Shown piece after piece: positions 32,578 to 40,825 of a DNA stretch of 64,000 nucleotides. The notes under the pieces were generated by a model, which was not told the origin of the DNA, ran no database searches, and saw only the letters and a list, made by a program, of their open reading frames with translations. This DNA comes from Cytobacillus kochii (GTDB lineage Bacteria; Bacillota; Bacilli; Bacillales; Cytobacillaceae). Position numbers and translations under genes: made by a program. Position 1 is the first letter of the stretch. Each line of letters begins with the position of its first letter. The stretch covers positions 1 through 64,000 of the forward strand of contig NZ_JAIVAM010000008.1 in NCBI RefSeq assembly GCF_020171845.1, read 5' to 3'.

Positions 32578-35118
32578 ATTGACATTGATACAGAAGGATC
32601 AAAGAGAAATAGAATTATAGGAGCACTAAAGAAACATTTTGGTGAAGATAGAGTATTACAAATAGCCACCTTTGGAACTGAGGGTTCTAAATCAGCTATA
32701 CAGACTGCATGTAGAGGATTAGGAATAGACAGTGATGTTGGCTTGTATTTGGCAGGAATGATACCTTTTGAGCGTGGTTCTAACTGGTCACTAAATGACT
32801 GTTTTAATGGCCATGAAGAAAAAGAAAGAAAGCCAATTAAAGAATTTATACGAGAAGTGGATAAGTATCCTTATTTAAAAGAGACTGCTTTAAAAATAGA
32901 GGGTTTGGTTAATAAAAGGTCAAGTCATGCAGGTGGAATATTTATTTTTAATGAGCATTATGTAAAGACGAGTGCGTTAATGAAAACACCAAAAGGTGCT
33001 AATATTACTCAGTTTAACATGGGTGATGCTGAAGCAATGGGGAATATAAAATTCGATCTTTTAACAATTGAAGGACTTGATAAGATACGTGTAACCCTTG
33101 ATCAACTTTTAGAACATAACGAAATTGAATGGCAAGGAAGTATTAGAAAAACCTATAAAAAATATATTCATCCAGACACACTTGACTATGATAATCCAAA
33201 GATATGGGAAATGGTTGGTAAAGGGGAAGTAATGGATCTATTTCAATTTTCCACAGACATTGGATTACAGTCAGTCACCAAGGTTAAGCCTAAGTCATTG
33301 CTTGAAGCAGCTGTAACTAACTCTCTAATGAGATTGATGTCAGATGGTGATGAGCAACCAGTTGACACATTTGTTAAATATAAAAACAATATTTCATTGT
33401 GGTATGAGGAAATGGGTAAGGCTGGATTAAGTAAAGATGAAATAGCAGTATTAGAAACTTATCTAAAAGATCTATATGGAGTAGCAGACACACAAGAAGT
33501 GGTAATGCAAATGGTAATGGATGAGAAGATATCTGGCTTTGATATTAAAGAGTCAAACTATTTACGTAAGTCTATAGCAAAGAAAAAGGCAGATGTGTTA
33601 AAGGAAGTACAAGAATTATTTTTTAAAAAAGGTAAAGAGATGGGTGCATCAAATCAACTATTAAACTATGTATGGAACGTGCAAATTAAACGACAACTGG
33701 GTTACTCGTTTTCAATACTTCACACTTTAGCTTACACAGTCATTGCGCTACAAGAATTGAATTTGATTTTTAAATATAACCCTCTTTATTGGAATACTGC
33801 TTGTTTAACTGTCAATAGTGGAGGAATAGAGTCTGATCAAGATGATGATGACTCAACAGAAGAAGAATCTAAAAATAAGAAGAAGTACTCGACCAACTAT
33901 GGAAAAGTTGCAGCTGCGATTGGAAATATTCGTCAAAGAGGTGTGAAAGTAGCATTACCAGATATTAATAAAGCAAAATTCGGATTCTCCCCAGACTTGG
34001 AGAATGATTCAATTATCTTTGGCTTAAAAGGGATGAATGGGATAGGCGATGATGTTGTTAATTTAATTATCAAACATAGACCATATTCATCTTTTGAGGA
34101 TTTCTATGAGCGAATGTTTGAAACTAAGTTAGTTAAAAAAGGTCAACTGGTTCAATTAATTAAAGGTGGATGTTTTTCGGAATATGGCGATAGCAAATCA
34201 ATAATGGAGAAGTTTGCACAAAAACTATTTGAGCCAAAGAAAACTTTAAATATGCAGAACATGCCTATGCTATTGAACAATGAATTTCTACCTGAAGACT
34301 ATCACTTTGAGGGTAGGCTATATAAATATAAGAAGTATATATCTCAATTTGTCTGTAAAACACTTAAGAATCCTAAAGACCGCCTATTCAAATTAGATGA
34401 TATATCTCAACAGTTCTTTCAAGAATATTTTACTGATGAGTCAGTGGTTGAATACTCTGACGATGGATCTTTAATTATATCTGAGAAAAAATTTACAGAT
34501 GAATACAATGAAAAAATTAAAGAAATGAAAGATTGGATGAGTAAAGAGAATACATTGAAACACATCAACTCTTTATTATATGGCCAATTATTAGACGAGT
34601 ATATGAATGGGACAGTTAGCAAATGGGAGATGGATTCTCTTTCATTCTATTATCATGAGCATGAGTTAGCTGCCATAAATAAAGAAAAGTATGGTTTAAG
34701 CACATTTAGTCAATTACCAGAAAATCCTATTGTGGTTAATGAATATGTATCTAAAGGTATCCCAAGGAAAGAATTTCAGTTAAATAGAATTGCGGGAACA
34801 GTATTAGATAAGGATAAGAATAAACACCAAATTACTATTCTTACAACAGATGGTGTTGTAACTGTCAAATTCTATGCTGGAGCCTTTTCCCATTATAATC
34901 AACAGCTTTCTAAGCCTATCTCAAAAGATAAAAAAGAGGTTGTAGAAGCATCCTGGTTTACTAGAGGAAATAAGCTAATTATAACTGGCTTCAGAAGAGG
35001 GAATAAGTTTATTCCGAGAAAATACAAGAATTCTATCTATCAGCACACAGTAGCAATGATTGATAATATTGATCAAGAAGGTAACTTAATAATTAAAACA
35101 GAAAGAAAAGAAATTTAA
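32578..35118 (+). CDS. DnaE-like DNA polymerase, exon 2 (YorL-like)
   Basis: This exon encodes 846 residues in frame with exon 1. It starts with the catalytic IDIDTEGSKRNRIIG and continues with palm, fingers and C-terminal segments (MDLFQFST, RKSIAKKKADVL, a Gly-rich LKGMNGIGDDVV helix-hairpin-helix, and a late OB-like region). It completes a C-family replicative polymerase acting with the helicase and primase upstream. No proofreading exonuclease is fused; the DEDD exonuclease at 41537 could be separate. Confidence 0.85.
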   Translation: MDIDTEGSKRNRIIGALKKHFGEDRVLQIATFGTEGSKSAIQTACRGLGIDSDVGLYLAGMIPFERGSNWSLNDCFNGHEEKERKPIKEFIREVDKYPYLKETALKIEGLVNKRSSHAGGIFIFNEHYVKTSALMKTPKGANITQFNMGDAEAMGNIKFDLLTIEGLDKIRVTLDQLLEHNEIEWQGSIRKTYKKYIHPDTLDYDNPKIWEMVGKGEVMDLFQFSTDIGLQSVTKVKPKSLLEAAVTNSLMRLMSDGDEQPVDTFVKYKNNISLWYEEMGKAGLSKDEIAVLETYLKDLYGVADTQEVVMQMVMDEKISGFDIKESNYLRKSIAKKKADVLKEVQELFFKKGKEMGASNQLLNYVWNVQIKRQLGYSFSILHTLAYTVIALQELNLIFKYNPLYWNTACLTVNSGGIESDQDDDDSTEEESKNKKKYSTNYGKVAAAIGNIRQRGVKVALPDINKAKFGFSPDLENDSIIFGLKGMNGIGDDVVNLIIKHRPYSSFEDFYERMFETKLVKKGQLVQLIKGGCFSEYGDSKSIMEKFAQKLFEPKKTLNMQNMPMLLNNEFLPEDYHFEGRLYKYKKYISQFVCKTLKNPKDRLFKLDDISQQFFQEYFTDESVVEYSDDGSLIISEKKFTDEYNEKIKEMKDWMSKENTLKHINSLLYGQLLDEYMNGTVSKWEMDSLSFYYHEHELAAINKEKYGLSTFSQLPENPIVVNEYVSKGIPRKEFQLNRIAGTVLDKDKNKHQITILTTDGVVTVKFYAGAFSHYNQQLSKPISKDKKEVVEASWFTRGNKLIITGFRRGNKFIPRKYKNSIYQHTVAMIDNIDQEGNLIIKTERKEI

Positions 35119-35139
35119 TTGAAAATAAATTAATATAAT
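35119..35139 (+). repeat. AT-rich element (family A)
   Basis: TTGAAAATAAATTAATATAA overlapping the end of the polymerase stop region, followed three bases later by TTGTAA, 17 bases and a TTATTA-like -10. Confidence 0.7.
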
Positions 35140-35189
35140 GTATTGTAATTATCAGAAAGATAGTTTATTATTTAATTAACATAAAAAGA

Positions 35190-35228
35190 GAGGTGATGGA
35201 TACTCTTGATTTTTAAGAGTTTAATATG
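35190..35228 (+). promoter_or_regulatory. ribosome site and start codon separated by a hairpin
   Basis: GAGAGGTGAT (from 35189) is nearly 30 bases from the ATG at 35226. Between them ACTCTT and AAGAGT (35202-35220) form a hairpin that would bring the two into normal spacing. Two minute reading frames, starting at ATG 35197 and TTG 35207, also lie there. Confidence 0.5.
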
Positions 35229-35859
35229 AAAAAGAAAACTATGTTAACAGTTACTTTAGTCGGTGGATTATTAACATCCAATGTTTACACAGGTTACACC
35301 ATGAATAACATAATTATAAATAGAGAGAATGAAATTAATAGCTTAATTGAAAATAATCAAATACTTAACAATGAATTATTTGAAAGGAATAGCACATTGG
35401 AGAAACAACAAGGAGAAATACATACTCTGAATGATGAAGTTGAAAGGTTGAATACTTCCATTAAAGAGAAGGAAGTAAAAATTTCTGACCTAGAGAAAAA
35501 GTTAAACGAATCAAATAAAAGGCTAAAGGAATTGCCCTAGTGAAGAAATTCTAAATATGGAAGTGACTGCTTATACCAGTAACTGTAAAGGGTGTACAGG
35601 TAAGACATACTCAGGATACAACGTTCAGAACACAATTTATTATAACGGAATGAGGGTTATAGCAAGTGACCATTCAGTTTTACCGTTATATTCAATTGTT
35701 GAAGTTGCAATTGGGAAAAGCTCTTTTAAGGCCATAGTGCTTGATAAGGGTGGAGCAATAAAAGGTAATAAATTAGATTTACTTGTAGGTACCTATGATG
35801 AAGCTATTCAATTCGGTAGAAAACAGACGAAGGTTAAATTAATCAGAAAAGGTAGGTAG
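35226..35859 (+). pseudogene. 3D-domain protein (YorM-like), frameshifted
   Basis: The N-terminal part (from 35226) has a signal or anchor segment (MLTVTLVGGLLTSNVYTGY) and a long coiled coil, stopping at 35540 after KELP. The next frame (from ATG 35557) encodes the 3D domain: EVTAYTSN, GMRVIASDHSVLPLYSIVEV and VLDKGGAIKGNKLDLLV with its three Asp residues. One C less in the CCC run at 35535-35537 would fuse them through ELPSEEILNMEVTAY, about 210 residues, as in YorM. 3D proteins act on the cell wall. The break may be sequencing error or decay. Confidence 0.7.
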
Positions 35860-35863
35860 ATTA

Positions 35864-36325
35864 ATGGGTGAAATTGTTGTAGTAAACACTAAAAGCAGTG
35901 ACTTGAAACATTATAATGGGTTTTTGGCTGAGATTGAAGAGTTACCCAAATTAAACGTTAATGACTTCATTGTATCAATTATTGATAAAGATAAAAACAT
36001 AATTGAAAGTGTAAAAATGCGTGAAGAAGAAGTTCAGAGATTAAGAGACTCTTCGATAATCCATTACAGAGAGTATGAACCAGTTGTTTATACACCAACT
36101 AATGAAATAGCAAGAATCAACAAAATAGATTACATAAATGAAATGGTTGGACTAGACTTTGAGGATGATGGGTCTATTGTTGTAGCGCCATTAACGATAA
36201 AGCAAGTTAAAAATAAAAAAGATATTCGTGAGCAATTGGCCAAACATAGGTATGCTGATGGGTATTATAGAATACATGAAAAGCAATTAGAGGACATATT
36301 GAAACAAGTGGATGTGATAATGTGA
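35864..36325 (+). CDS. hypothetical protein
   Basis: A 153-residue protein, ATG after AAGGTAGGT. Acidic with an ordered alpha/beta pattern, ending in an ATGTGAGC overlap with the kinase gene. Resembles small yor genes of SPbeta by position only. Confidence 0.6.
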   Translation: MGEIVVVNTKSSDLKHYNGFLAEIEELPKLNVNDFIVSIIDKDKNIIESVKMREEEVQRLRDSSIIHYREYEPVVYTPTNEIARINKIDYINEMVGLDFEDDGSIVVAPLTIKQVKNKKDIREQLAKHRYADGYYRIHEKQLEDILKQVDVIM

Positions 36326-36909
36326 GCAAAATTATAATTTTAGAAGGTGCGAGAGGAACAGGGAAATCTTCAGTATCTTTTCAGTTGAGACAGCACTTGC
36401 CACACAGCACTTTAATCAATTTTACTGGTTTTAATGAGAGTGGGGAAGAAGGATTAAATAAGATAACTACATATTATGATTCGTGGTTAGAGTTATTTAG
36501 ACAGATGAAAAGCGGGATAAAAGATCAAGTAATAATTTGTGATAGATTTTTCTTTTCAGAGAGGGTTTATTCAGCTTTATATAAAGACTATGATTTTAGT
36601 AAAATATTTAAAATTTATAGTATGCTATTGCCTACTCTGGCAGATGAGTTATTTATTTACAATTTTACAATTCACGATGAAAAAGAGCTTACAAAAAGAC
36701 TACAAAGAGATAAAATCCCGTTTAGCTCAATTAAAGAAAGTGTTGAAGAGACACTGAAACAGCAAAAAGAATATAAAAAGTGTTTTGATGAATTTTTTGC
36801 TTATCAGGATATTAAATCTTTCAGAGAAAAGATAGCCTTCAAGGAGATTTCAACAGATTCAGAATCAATAGAGTCGGTATTAAATACTATTAAAAATGAG
36901 GTGAAATAA
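36322..36909 (+). CDS. deoxynucleoside/thymidylate kinase-like P-loop protein (YorR-like)
   Basis: A 195-residue kinase with GTG start overlapping the previous stop. P-loop GARGTGKSS lies at residues 9-17; VIICDRFFFSERVYS is the DRx motif that contacts the nucleoside, and a lid-like KRLQRDK follows. It should phosphorylate a deoxynucleoside or dNMP to feed phage DNA synthesis, consistent with the nrd and thyA genes downstream. Substrate cannot be read from the sequence. Confidence 0.72.
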   Translation: MSKIIILEGARGTGKSSVSFQLRQHLPHSTLINFTGFNESGEEGLNKITTYYDSWLELFRQMKSGIKDQVIICDRFFFSERVYSALYKDYDFSKIFKIYSMLLPTLADELFIYNFTIHDEKELTKRLQRDKIPFSSIKESVEETLKQQKEYKKCFDEFFAYQDIKSFREKIAFKEISTDSESIESVLNTIKNEVK

Positions 36910-37065
36910 GTGTTAAGCCAATCAATTAAAGACTACCTTATTAATGAAGTCCAACAGGCAAATGATCTAAATGGTTTGAAAAATGTAGTGGGCAGATTGA
37001 TTAATAGCTTACCAAGTAATGAAGATATTGCGAAGAAACTAAGTAAAAATAATAGCTTGTTTTAA
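36910..37065 (+). CDS. small hypothetical protein
   Basis: A 51-residue helical protein with GTG start and GAGGTGA overlapping the end of the kinase gene. No family recognised. Confidence 0.55.
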   Translation: MLSQSIKDYLINEVQQANDLNGLKNVVGRLINSLPSNEDIAKKLSKNNSLF

Positions 37066-37086
37066 TTAAAAATAAATTAATATAGG
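37066..37086 (+). repeat. AT-rich element (family A)
   Basis: TTAAAAATAAATTAATATAG, directly after a stop codon; the trailing GGGG acts as ribosome site of the next gene. Confidence 0.65.
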
Positions 37087-37097
37087 GGTTGTTCAAT

Positions 37098-37250
37098 ATA
37101 TTATACATTAAATTTATTATAATCCTATTATGGTTAGTGTTTGCAGCTGTACTGTTTGCAACACCAAAAAAGGTATGGGTTCCTAACTGGTTTTTAGGAA
37201 TATGCGTATTAAATATCATTTTGTTAGGTCTAACAGTTTTAAGATATTGA
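37098..37250 (+). CDS. small two-pass membrane protein, ATA start likely
   Basis: The frame encodes two hydrophobic helices (FIIILLWLVFAAVLF and LGICVLNIILLGLTVL) around a KKVWVPNW loop. The only ribosome site, AGGGG at 37084-37088, has no ATG, GTG or TTG at normal distance: TTG 37089 abuts it, whereas ATA 37098 is nine bases away. The start is therefore probably ATA (50 residues). Possible roles include holin-like or exclusion functions; not determinable. Confidence 0.5.
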   Translation: MLYIKFIIILLWLVFAAVLFATPKKVWVPNWFLGICVLNIILLGLTVLRY

Positions 37251-37255
37251 GAGTG

Positions 37256-37297
37256 ATAAAACATGGATTTCATTTGAAAATAAACACTATATATAGA
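37256..37297 (+). repeat. composite element, family B fused to A variant
   Basis: GATAAAA-CATGGA-TTTCATT runs into TTGAAAATAAACACTATATA. Confidence 0.55.
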
Positions 37298-37329
37298 TGG
37301 TTTTGAATTAAAGTGTCTATATATAGTGT
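37284..37329. promoter_or_regulatory. perfect 14-base dyad
   Basis: ACACTATATATAGA and TCTATATATAGTGT are perfectly complementary with an 18-base spacer. The left arm is part of the family A element, the right arm ends just before the ribosome site of the next gene. As RNA it would be a stable leader hairpin; as DNA an operator. Confidence 0.6.
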
Positions 37330-37348
37330 GGATTGAGAGGTGAGAAGC

Positions 37349-37552
37349 ATAGAACAATTAAAAATAGGGTTGATAATTACATTAGTATGTTCTATAGGCA
37401 TAGGTATTCCTTTAGGAGCTGTGTATGCAATCGATCTTGTTTCAGATAGTGTGTTCTTATATGTGATTACACTTTTTCTAGGTGTTGCCTTAGCTACATC
37501 ATGTGTATCTTTTATAGTGGAAAAAATTTATAAACCAAAAACGAAGGGTTGA
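37349..37552 (+). CDS. small two-pass membrane protein, ATA start likely
   Basis: The product has two membrane segments (IGLIITLVCSIGIGIPLGAVYAI and VFLYVITLFLGVALATSCVSFIV) and a basic tail. GAGAGGTGAG is followed five bases later by ATA at 37349; the in-frame GTG at 37340 overlaps that ribosome site. ATA is thus the best start (67 residues). Follows another such membrane gene. Confidence 0.55.
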   Translation: MEQLKIGLIITLVCSIGIGIPLGAVYAIDLVSDSVFLYVITLFLGVALATSCVSFIVEKIYKPKTKG

Positions 37553-37557
37553 TAAGA

Positions 37558-37953
37558 ATGAAGAAAAAACTATTAACTGTTTTAATTGGAGTTATGGCAA
37601 TTATTTTGGCAGGGTGCACAGAAGCAGACACTGTTTCTGAAAATTTATCAAAGTCAGCAGATTCATTTCAAGTACAAAGAAAAATTGTGTTTTTCAATGG
37701 GATAACGGATAAGGATTTATTAGTTGTTGAAGGTCTTTGTGCCATAGGCAATGGAGACACAGACTTGAGAATGACGGTTACATGCAAAGTTGGTGAAGAT
37801 GAATATAAAAAACACTATCTTGGATTAAGCGATAATGTGAGTTTCTTTGCAGAACAATTAGAAGCTAAGAAAGAAGATCCTTTTCATTACAAAGTTATTA
37901 TTAGACCAGAGTCAATTATTCCAGACATTGATTTACAAACAAGCAATGAATAA
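37558..37953 (+). CDS. phage lipoprotein, beta-sandwich type
   Basis: A 131-residue protein from ATG 37558 after AAGGGTTGAT. Signal peptide with lipobox LAGC (Cys20). The mature part has regular strands and a conserved-looking FQVQRKIVFFNGITDKDLLVVEGLC opening, similar to the beta-sandwich lipoproteins common in phages, which may alter host surface or block superinfection. Confidence 0.7.
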   Translation: MKKKLLTVLIGVMAIILAGCTEADTVSENLSKSADSFQVQRKIVFFNGITDKDLLVVEGLCAIGNGDTDLRMTVTCKVGEDEYKKHYLGLSDNVSFFAEQLEAKKEDPFHYKVIIRPESIIPDIDLQTSNE

Positions 37954-37968
37954 GCAAGGAGACATTTC

Positions 37969-38181
37969 ATGAAGGGCTCTTATAGCGATTTAAATAGAAT
38001 TAGATTGTACGTTAATGAGTGGCAAAACAGCATTTATCATCACCCTTTAACCTGCGGCAATGATTCGAGAAATCACAAAAGTTTAGTAACACAATTAGAG
38101 AAAAGAGCGGATCAATTTGAACTGTTTCTAGTGTGTGAGGATTGCAATTGGAAGCAAGATATTCCACCATATTTAAGATAA
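37969..38181 (+). CDS. small zinc-binding phage protein
   Basis: A 70-residue protein after AAGGAGA. It carries HHPLTCGNDSRNH and, near the end, CEDCNWKQ, a Cys-Cys-Cys zinc site in a pattern common among phage proteins. Function unknown. Confidence 0.6.
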   Translation: MKGSYSDLNRIRLYVNEWQNSIYHHPLTCGNDSRNHKSLVTQLEKRADQFELFLVCEDCNWKQDIPPYLR

Positions 38182-38210
38182 ATACATAGAACACAAAGGA
38201 GAGAACTATA

Positions 38211-38432
38211 ATGCTGAAAAGATACTTTGATAAAACAGATTAGGCACTATTAAAGGAGAAATCAAGTTCTGTATTTAAAGAGATTGGTAGTGGTGTTTAC
38301 TATGTTGAGAAGGATCGATTTGATCAATTAAGAAAGTATGCTTCTGAGAATGATGTTGTGGAAACTTTGAATATTGAAGATAAAGTTACGGTTGTAAGTA
38401 GTATAGGGATATTTGCTAATTTTGAACTGTGA
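38211..38432 (+). pseudogene. mini-gene with in-frame amber codon
   Basis: ATG 38211 has an excellent AAAGGAGAG ribosome site, yet TAG at codon 11 (38241-38243) stops it. The same frame continues for 63 more codons (ALLKEKSSSVFKEIGSGVYY and onwards) to 38432, with coding-like composition. Either a disrupted gene, a read-through gene, or a ten-residue peptide. Confidence 0.5.
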
Positions 38433-38443
38433 GGTGATATTAA

Positions 38444-38590
38444 TTGGTTAAGAATAAAAGTTGTAAACATTGTGGATGGGAGCTTATATTCTTTAAAGCA
38501 GCAGATTTTTGTAGTGAAGAATGTGCTTTATCTGGGGTATCAATTAAAGAGAAATCGAAGGATACGGGAAGCAGAATCCCCATAAGTTAG
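38444..38590 (+). CDS. small zinc-finger protein
   Basis: A 48-residue protein from TTG after GAGGTGAT. CKHCGWE and CSEECALS form a four-Cys zinc finger of the type found at C-termini of phage HNH or regulatory proteins. Confidence 0.55.
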   Translation: MVKNKSCKHCGWELIFFKAADFCSEECALSGVSIKEKSKDTGSRIPIS

Positions 38591-38608
38591 AAAGGAGATG
38601 TCTTCTGA

Positions 38609-38740
38609 ATGACAGTGCAAGAACTGATTGTTGAATTGATGAAAGTTGAAAATAAAGACAAAAAGATTGTTGTGGATTGCGTTCTAGAGATAGAGTCTAT
38701 CGAAGAAACTGGTGATGGTGACATTGAACTAAGATATTAA
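38609..38740 (+). CDS. small acidic hypothetical protein
   Basis: A 43-residue protein after AAAGGAGATG, acidic at its C-terminus. No family recognised. Confidence 0.5.
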   Translation: MTVQELIVELMKVENKDKKIVVDCVLEIESIEETGDGDIELRY

Positions 38741-38760
38741 GATAAAAGGATAATTTTATC
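38741..38760 (+). repeat. 20 bp palindromic element (family B), perfect
   Basis: GATAAAA-GGATAA-TTTTATC, starting at the base after a stop codon. Confidence 0.65.
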
Positions 38761-38774
38761 AAGAGGTGATAAAC

Positions 38775-38933
38775 ATGGATATGGTTGTTGGTGTGAGATT
38801 ACAAGAGGAAGCGAGAGAAAAAGTTGAAAAAGAATTAGGTCGAAAACTTACTTTAAATGAATTAGAGATATTCTTCAAAACATCTAGGATATGCTTGATG
38901 AAAGGCTATAACTACGCTAAAAGTAATGGATAA
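38775..38933 (+). CDS. small hypothetical protein
   Basis: A 52-residue helical, charged protein, ATG after AGAGGTGAT. No family recognised. Its stop lies in a degenerate family B element (38929-38948). Confidence 0.55.
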   Translation: MDMVVGVRLQEEAREKVEKELGRKLTLNELEIFFKTSRICLMKGYNYAKSNG

Positions 38934-38962
38934 AATGAATATTTTAAACATGAGGTGATTAA

Positions 38963-39133
38963 ATGTTTGAAAAGTTTAAGAGAAAAAGAGTGTTAAAAGA
39001 AGTTTCAAGGTTGAAAAACTTATTATCAAAAGATGGAACAGGTTTATCGACAGCCAAAGAGATTGCAAGGCAGATAAGAATGTGTGAACTAATGCCTTGG
39101 GATGAGTATAAGAAGTTTTTCAGAATTTATTAA
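38963..39133 (+). CDS. small basic hypothetical protein
   Basis: A 56-residue basic helical protein, ATG after TGAGGTGAT (MFEKFKRKRVLKEVSRLKNLL). May bind nucleic acid. Confidence 0.55.
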   Translation: MFEKFKRKRVLKEVSRLKNLLSKDGTGLSTAKEIARQIRMCELMPWDEYKKFFRIY

Positions 39134-39151
39134 TAAAATGAATCTTTTATG
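39132..39151 (+). repeat. 20 bp palindromic element (family B)
   Basis: AATAAAA-TGAATC-TTTTATG, overlapping a stop codon. Confidence 0.55.
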
Positions 39152-39161
39152 AGGTGATATT

Positions 39162-39371
39162 ATGTATCTTGCAAAAGTCGGTAGGTTGTGGGTTTCAAAT
39201 ACTGCAATATTGTCAGATGGAAAATATGAGGTTACTTTTACAACAAATAAAAACCATGCAAAAGAACTTGAATCAGATGAAATAAAAGTTATTCTTGTAG
39301 ATTTTAGTGAAATGAAAATATTTAAAAAAGAGATTAAAGAGTTATCAGAGATGGAACTTATGTGTCTTTGA
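39162..39371 (+). CDS. small hypothetical protein
   Basis: A 69-residue protein, ATG after GAGGTGAT. Beta-rich start (YLAKVGRLWVSNTAILSDGKYEVTFT) and helical end. A degenerate family B element follows at 39375-39394. Confidence 0.55.
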   Translation: MYLAKVGRLWVSNTAILSDGKYEVTFTTNKNHAKELESDEIKVILVDFSEMKIFKKEIKELSEMELMCL

Positions 39372-39412
39372 TTTGATAAAATAATTCATTTATTAGAAAG
39401 GATTGATAAATT

Positions 39413-39739
39413 ATGAGTCAAGTCACACATATTCATGAAATTTTACCTTACACATTTAACAGTGTAGTTACCTTTCCTAATGGAGATGTAATTCAAAAGC
39501 AACTAATAGAAGGCAGAGAATATGCATATAAAACAATCTATAATGGTGATGTTACAATCGTTATTATGGACAATGGAGCAAAAGGTGTAGCGAAAAGAAG
39601 TCCAAAAGATCCGTATTCAACTCAGATTGGCCATGACATTGCTCATGCAAGAGCAAGAGTAGCTAGTGCTAATAAAGAAATCGAGCGAATATCAAAAACT
39701 CAATCAGTTAAGGAAAGACGAATTAAAGTAAGTAAATAA
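39413..39739 (+). CDS. hypothetical protein
   Basis: A 108-residue basic protein, ATG after AAAGGATTGAT. Beta-rich first half and a helical, Arg-rich second half (IGHDIAHARARVASANKEIERIS). Function unknown. Confidence 0.55.
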   Translation: MSQVTHIHEILPYTFNSVVTFPNGDVIQKQLIEGREYAYKTIYNGDVTIVIMDNGAKGVAKRSPKDPYSTQIGHDIAHARARVASANKEIERISKTQSVKERRIKVSK

Positions 39740-39753
39740 ATTATGATTTTAAA

Positions 39754-39774
39754 TTGAAAATAAATAAATATAGA
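39754..39774 (+). repeat. family A, AATAAATA variant
   Basis: TTGAAAATAAATAAATATAG just before a GAGGAG ribosome site. Confidence 0.65.
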
Positions 39775-39783
39775 GGAGTTGTT

Positions 39784-40242
39784 TTGCGAATGATGATTTT
39801 CCTTACTGTTATTTTGTTAATTTTCCAATTAGCTGTATTAATTAAAGGTAATCCTTGGTACGAAATTAATAAGTTGTTTGGCGAGGAGGAGATAAGGAAA
39901 CAACAGGTTGGATCAGACAATTATATACCAGATAAGAAGTTGCTCGAAGGAGCACTAATAACCATAGCTTTAGGAATACCATATATTTTGTTTCTCTTAC
40001 TTTACTTATGTTTTTCTATAAATTATGATCCGCACACTTTGCCTACTATCATTTTGTTAGCATACTTTATACTTTCTGTTTTAGTTGCTGTATTAAAGAA
40101 TAAAAAGAAAGACCTATCTTCAGAGAAAAAAGTTGCTGCTTTTCGGAAGAAATTCAATAAAAGGCACACATTTAGAGGGAAAGTGATTCAGTTGGTTTTT
40201 ATTTCATATTATACATACATGCTTATTCATTTAATCAAATAA
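39784..40242 (+). CDS. multi-pass membrane protein
   Basis: From TTG 39784 after GAGGAG, 152 residues with three to four membrane helices (MIFLTVILLIFQLAVLI, ALITIALGIPYILFLLLYL, TIILLAYFILSVLVAVL and a short one near the end). A basic cytoplasmic loop separates the last two. No family recognised. Confidence 0.6.
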   Translation: MRMMIFLTVILLIFQLAVLIKGNPWYEINKLFGEEEIRKQQVGSDNYIPDKKLLEGALITIALGIPYILFLLLYLCFSINYDPHTLPTIILLAYFILSVLVAVLKNKKKDLSSEKKVAAFRKKFNKRHTFRGKVIQLVFISYYTYMLIHLIK

Positions 40243-40267
40243 ATTTTAAATTCTAAAGGAGAAAAAA

Positions 40268-40492
40268 ATGAAAAATTATAGAGTAAAGATTTTGTTTGAC
40301 AATGGTGTGGAAACAATTTATGAAACAGGAAAAGTCAGCGATGAGAAAATGCAGGAATTTATTAGTTTACCTTACACCTCATTCAAGGAAGGGAAGCATG
40401 GGGTATTGCAATTGCCTAATGGATACGGAAGCAATGACTTTATCGATATAACAAAAGTGTCAAAGGTAGGACTAATACCACTAAACGATTAA
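40268..40492 (+). CDS. small hypothetical protein
   Basis: A 74-residue protein, ATG after AAAGGAGAA. Beta-rich (YRVKILFDNGVETIYETGKVSD), like other small SH3-like phage proteins in this window. Confidence 0.55.
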   Translation: MKNYRVKILFDNGVETIYETGKVSDEKMQEFISLPYTSFKEGKHGVLQLPNGYGSNDFIDITKVSKVGLIPLND

Positions 40493-40510
40493 AATGGAGG
40501 AGAAATACTT

Positions 40511-40666
40511 ATGACTAAATTAGAAGAGTTGCTAAATGAATACTTTGCTACTGAAGGTTTAACACTACAAGATCACTTAGATGCTGCTAAGGGAGAAGTA
40601 AATTTAGAAGATGCTCTAGAAGAGTTTGCTAAACTAGGATACTGGTTAAAAGATAAGGTAAACTAA
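40511..40666 (+). CDS. small acidic helical protein
   Basis: A 51-residue protein after GGAGGAGAA. Acidic, helical (LLNEYFATEGLTLQDHLDAAKG). No family recognised. Confidence 0.5.
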   Translation: MTKLEELLNEYFATEGLTLQDHLDAAKGEVNLEDALEEFAKLGYWLKDKVN

Positions 40667-40788
40667 TTACGAATACTTCAGAAGTAAGTTCTGATATTTC
40701 TCGGGAAAGCGCAGGATTTGAGTGTTTTCTATTAAATGTATGTTATAAGTACATAATACGACAAATAAAAAGTAGTTAGTCAGTCAAA

Positions 40789-40809
40789 TTGAAAATAAAT
40801 AAATATAAA
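40789..40809 (+). repeat. family A, AATAAATA variant
   Basis: TTGAAAATAAATAAATATAA before an AAAAGGTGGG ribosome site. A small hairpin TCAGAA-GTAAG-TTCTGA lies about 100 bases upstream. Confidence 0.65.
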
Positions 40810-40825
40810 AAAGGTGGGAAAAGAA

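Noticed and set aside
36539..36757. 72-codon + strand frame inside the kinase gene
   Set aside because: Overlaps the conserved kinase sequence in another frame and lacks a ribosome site.
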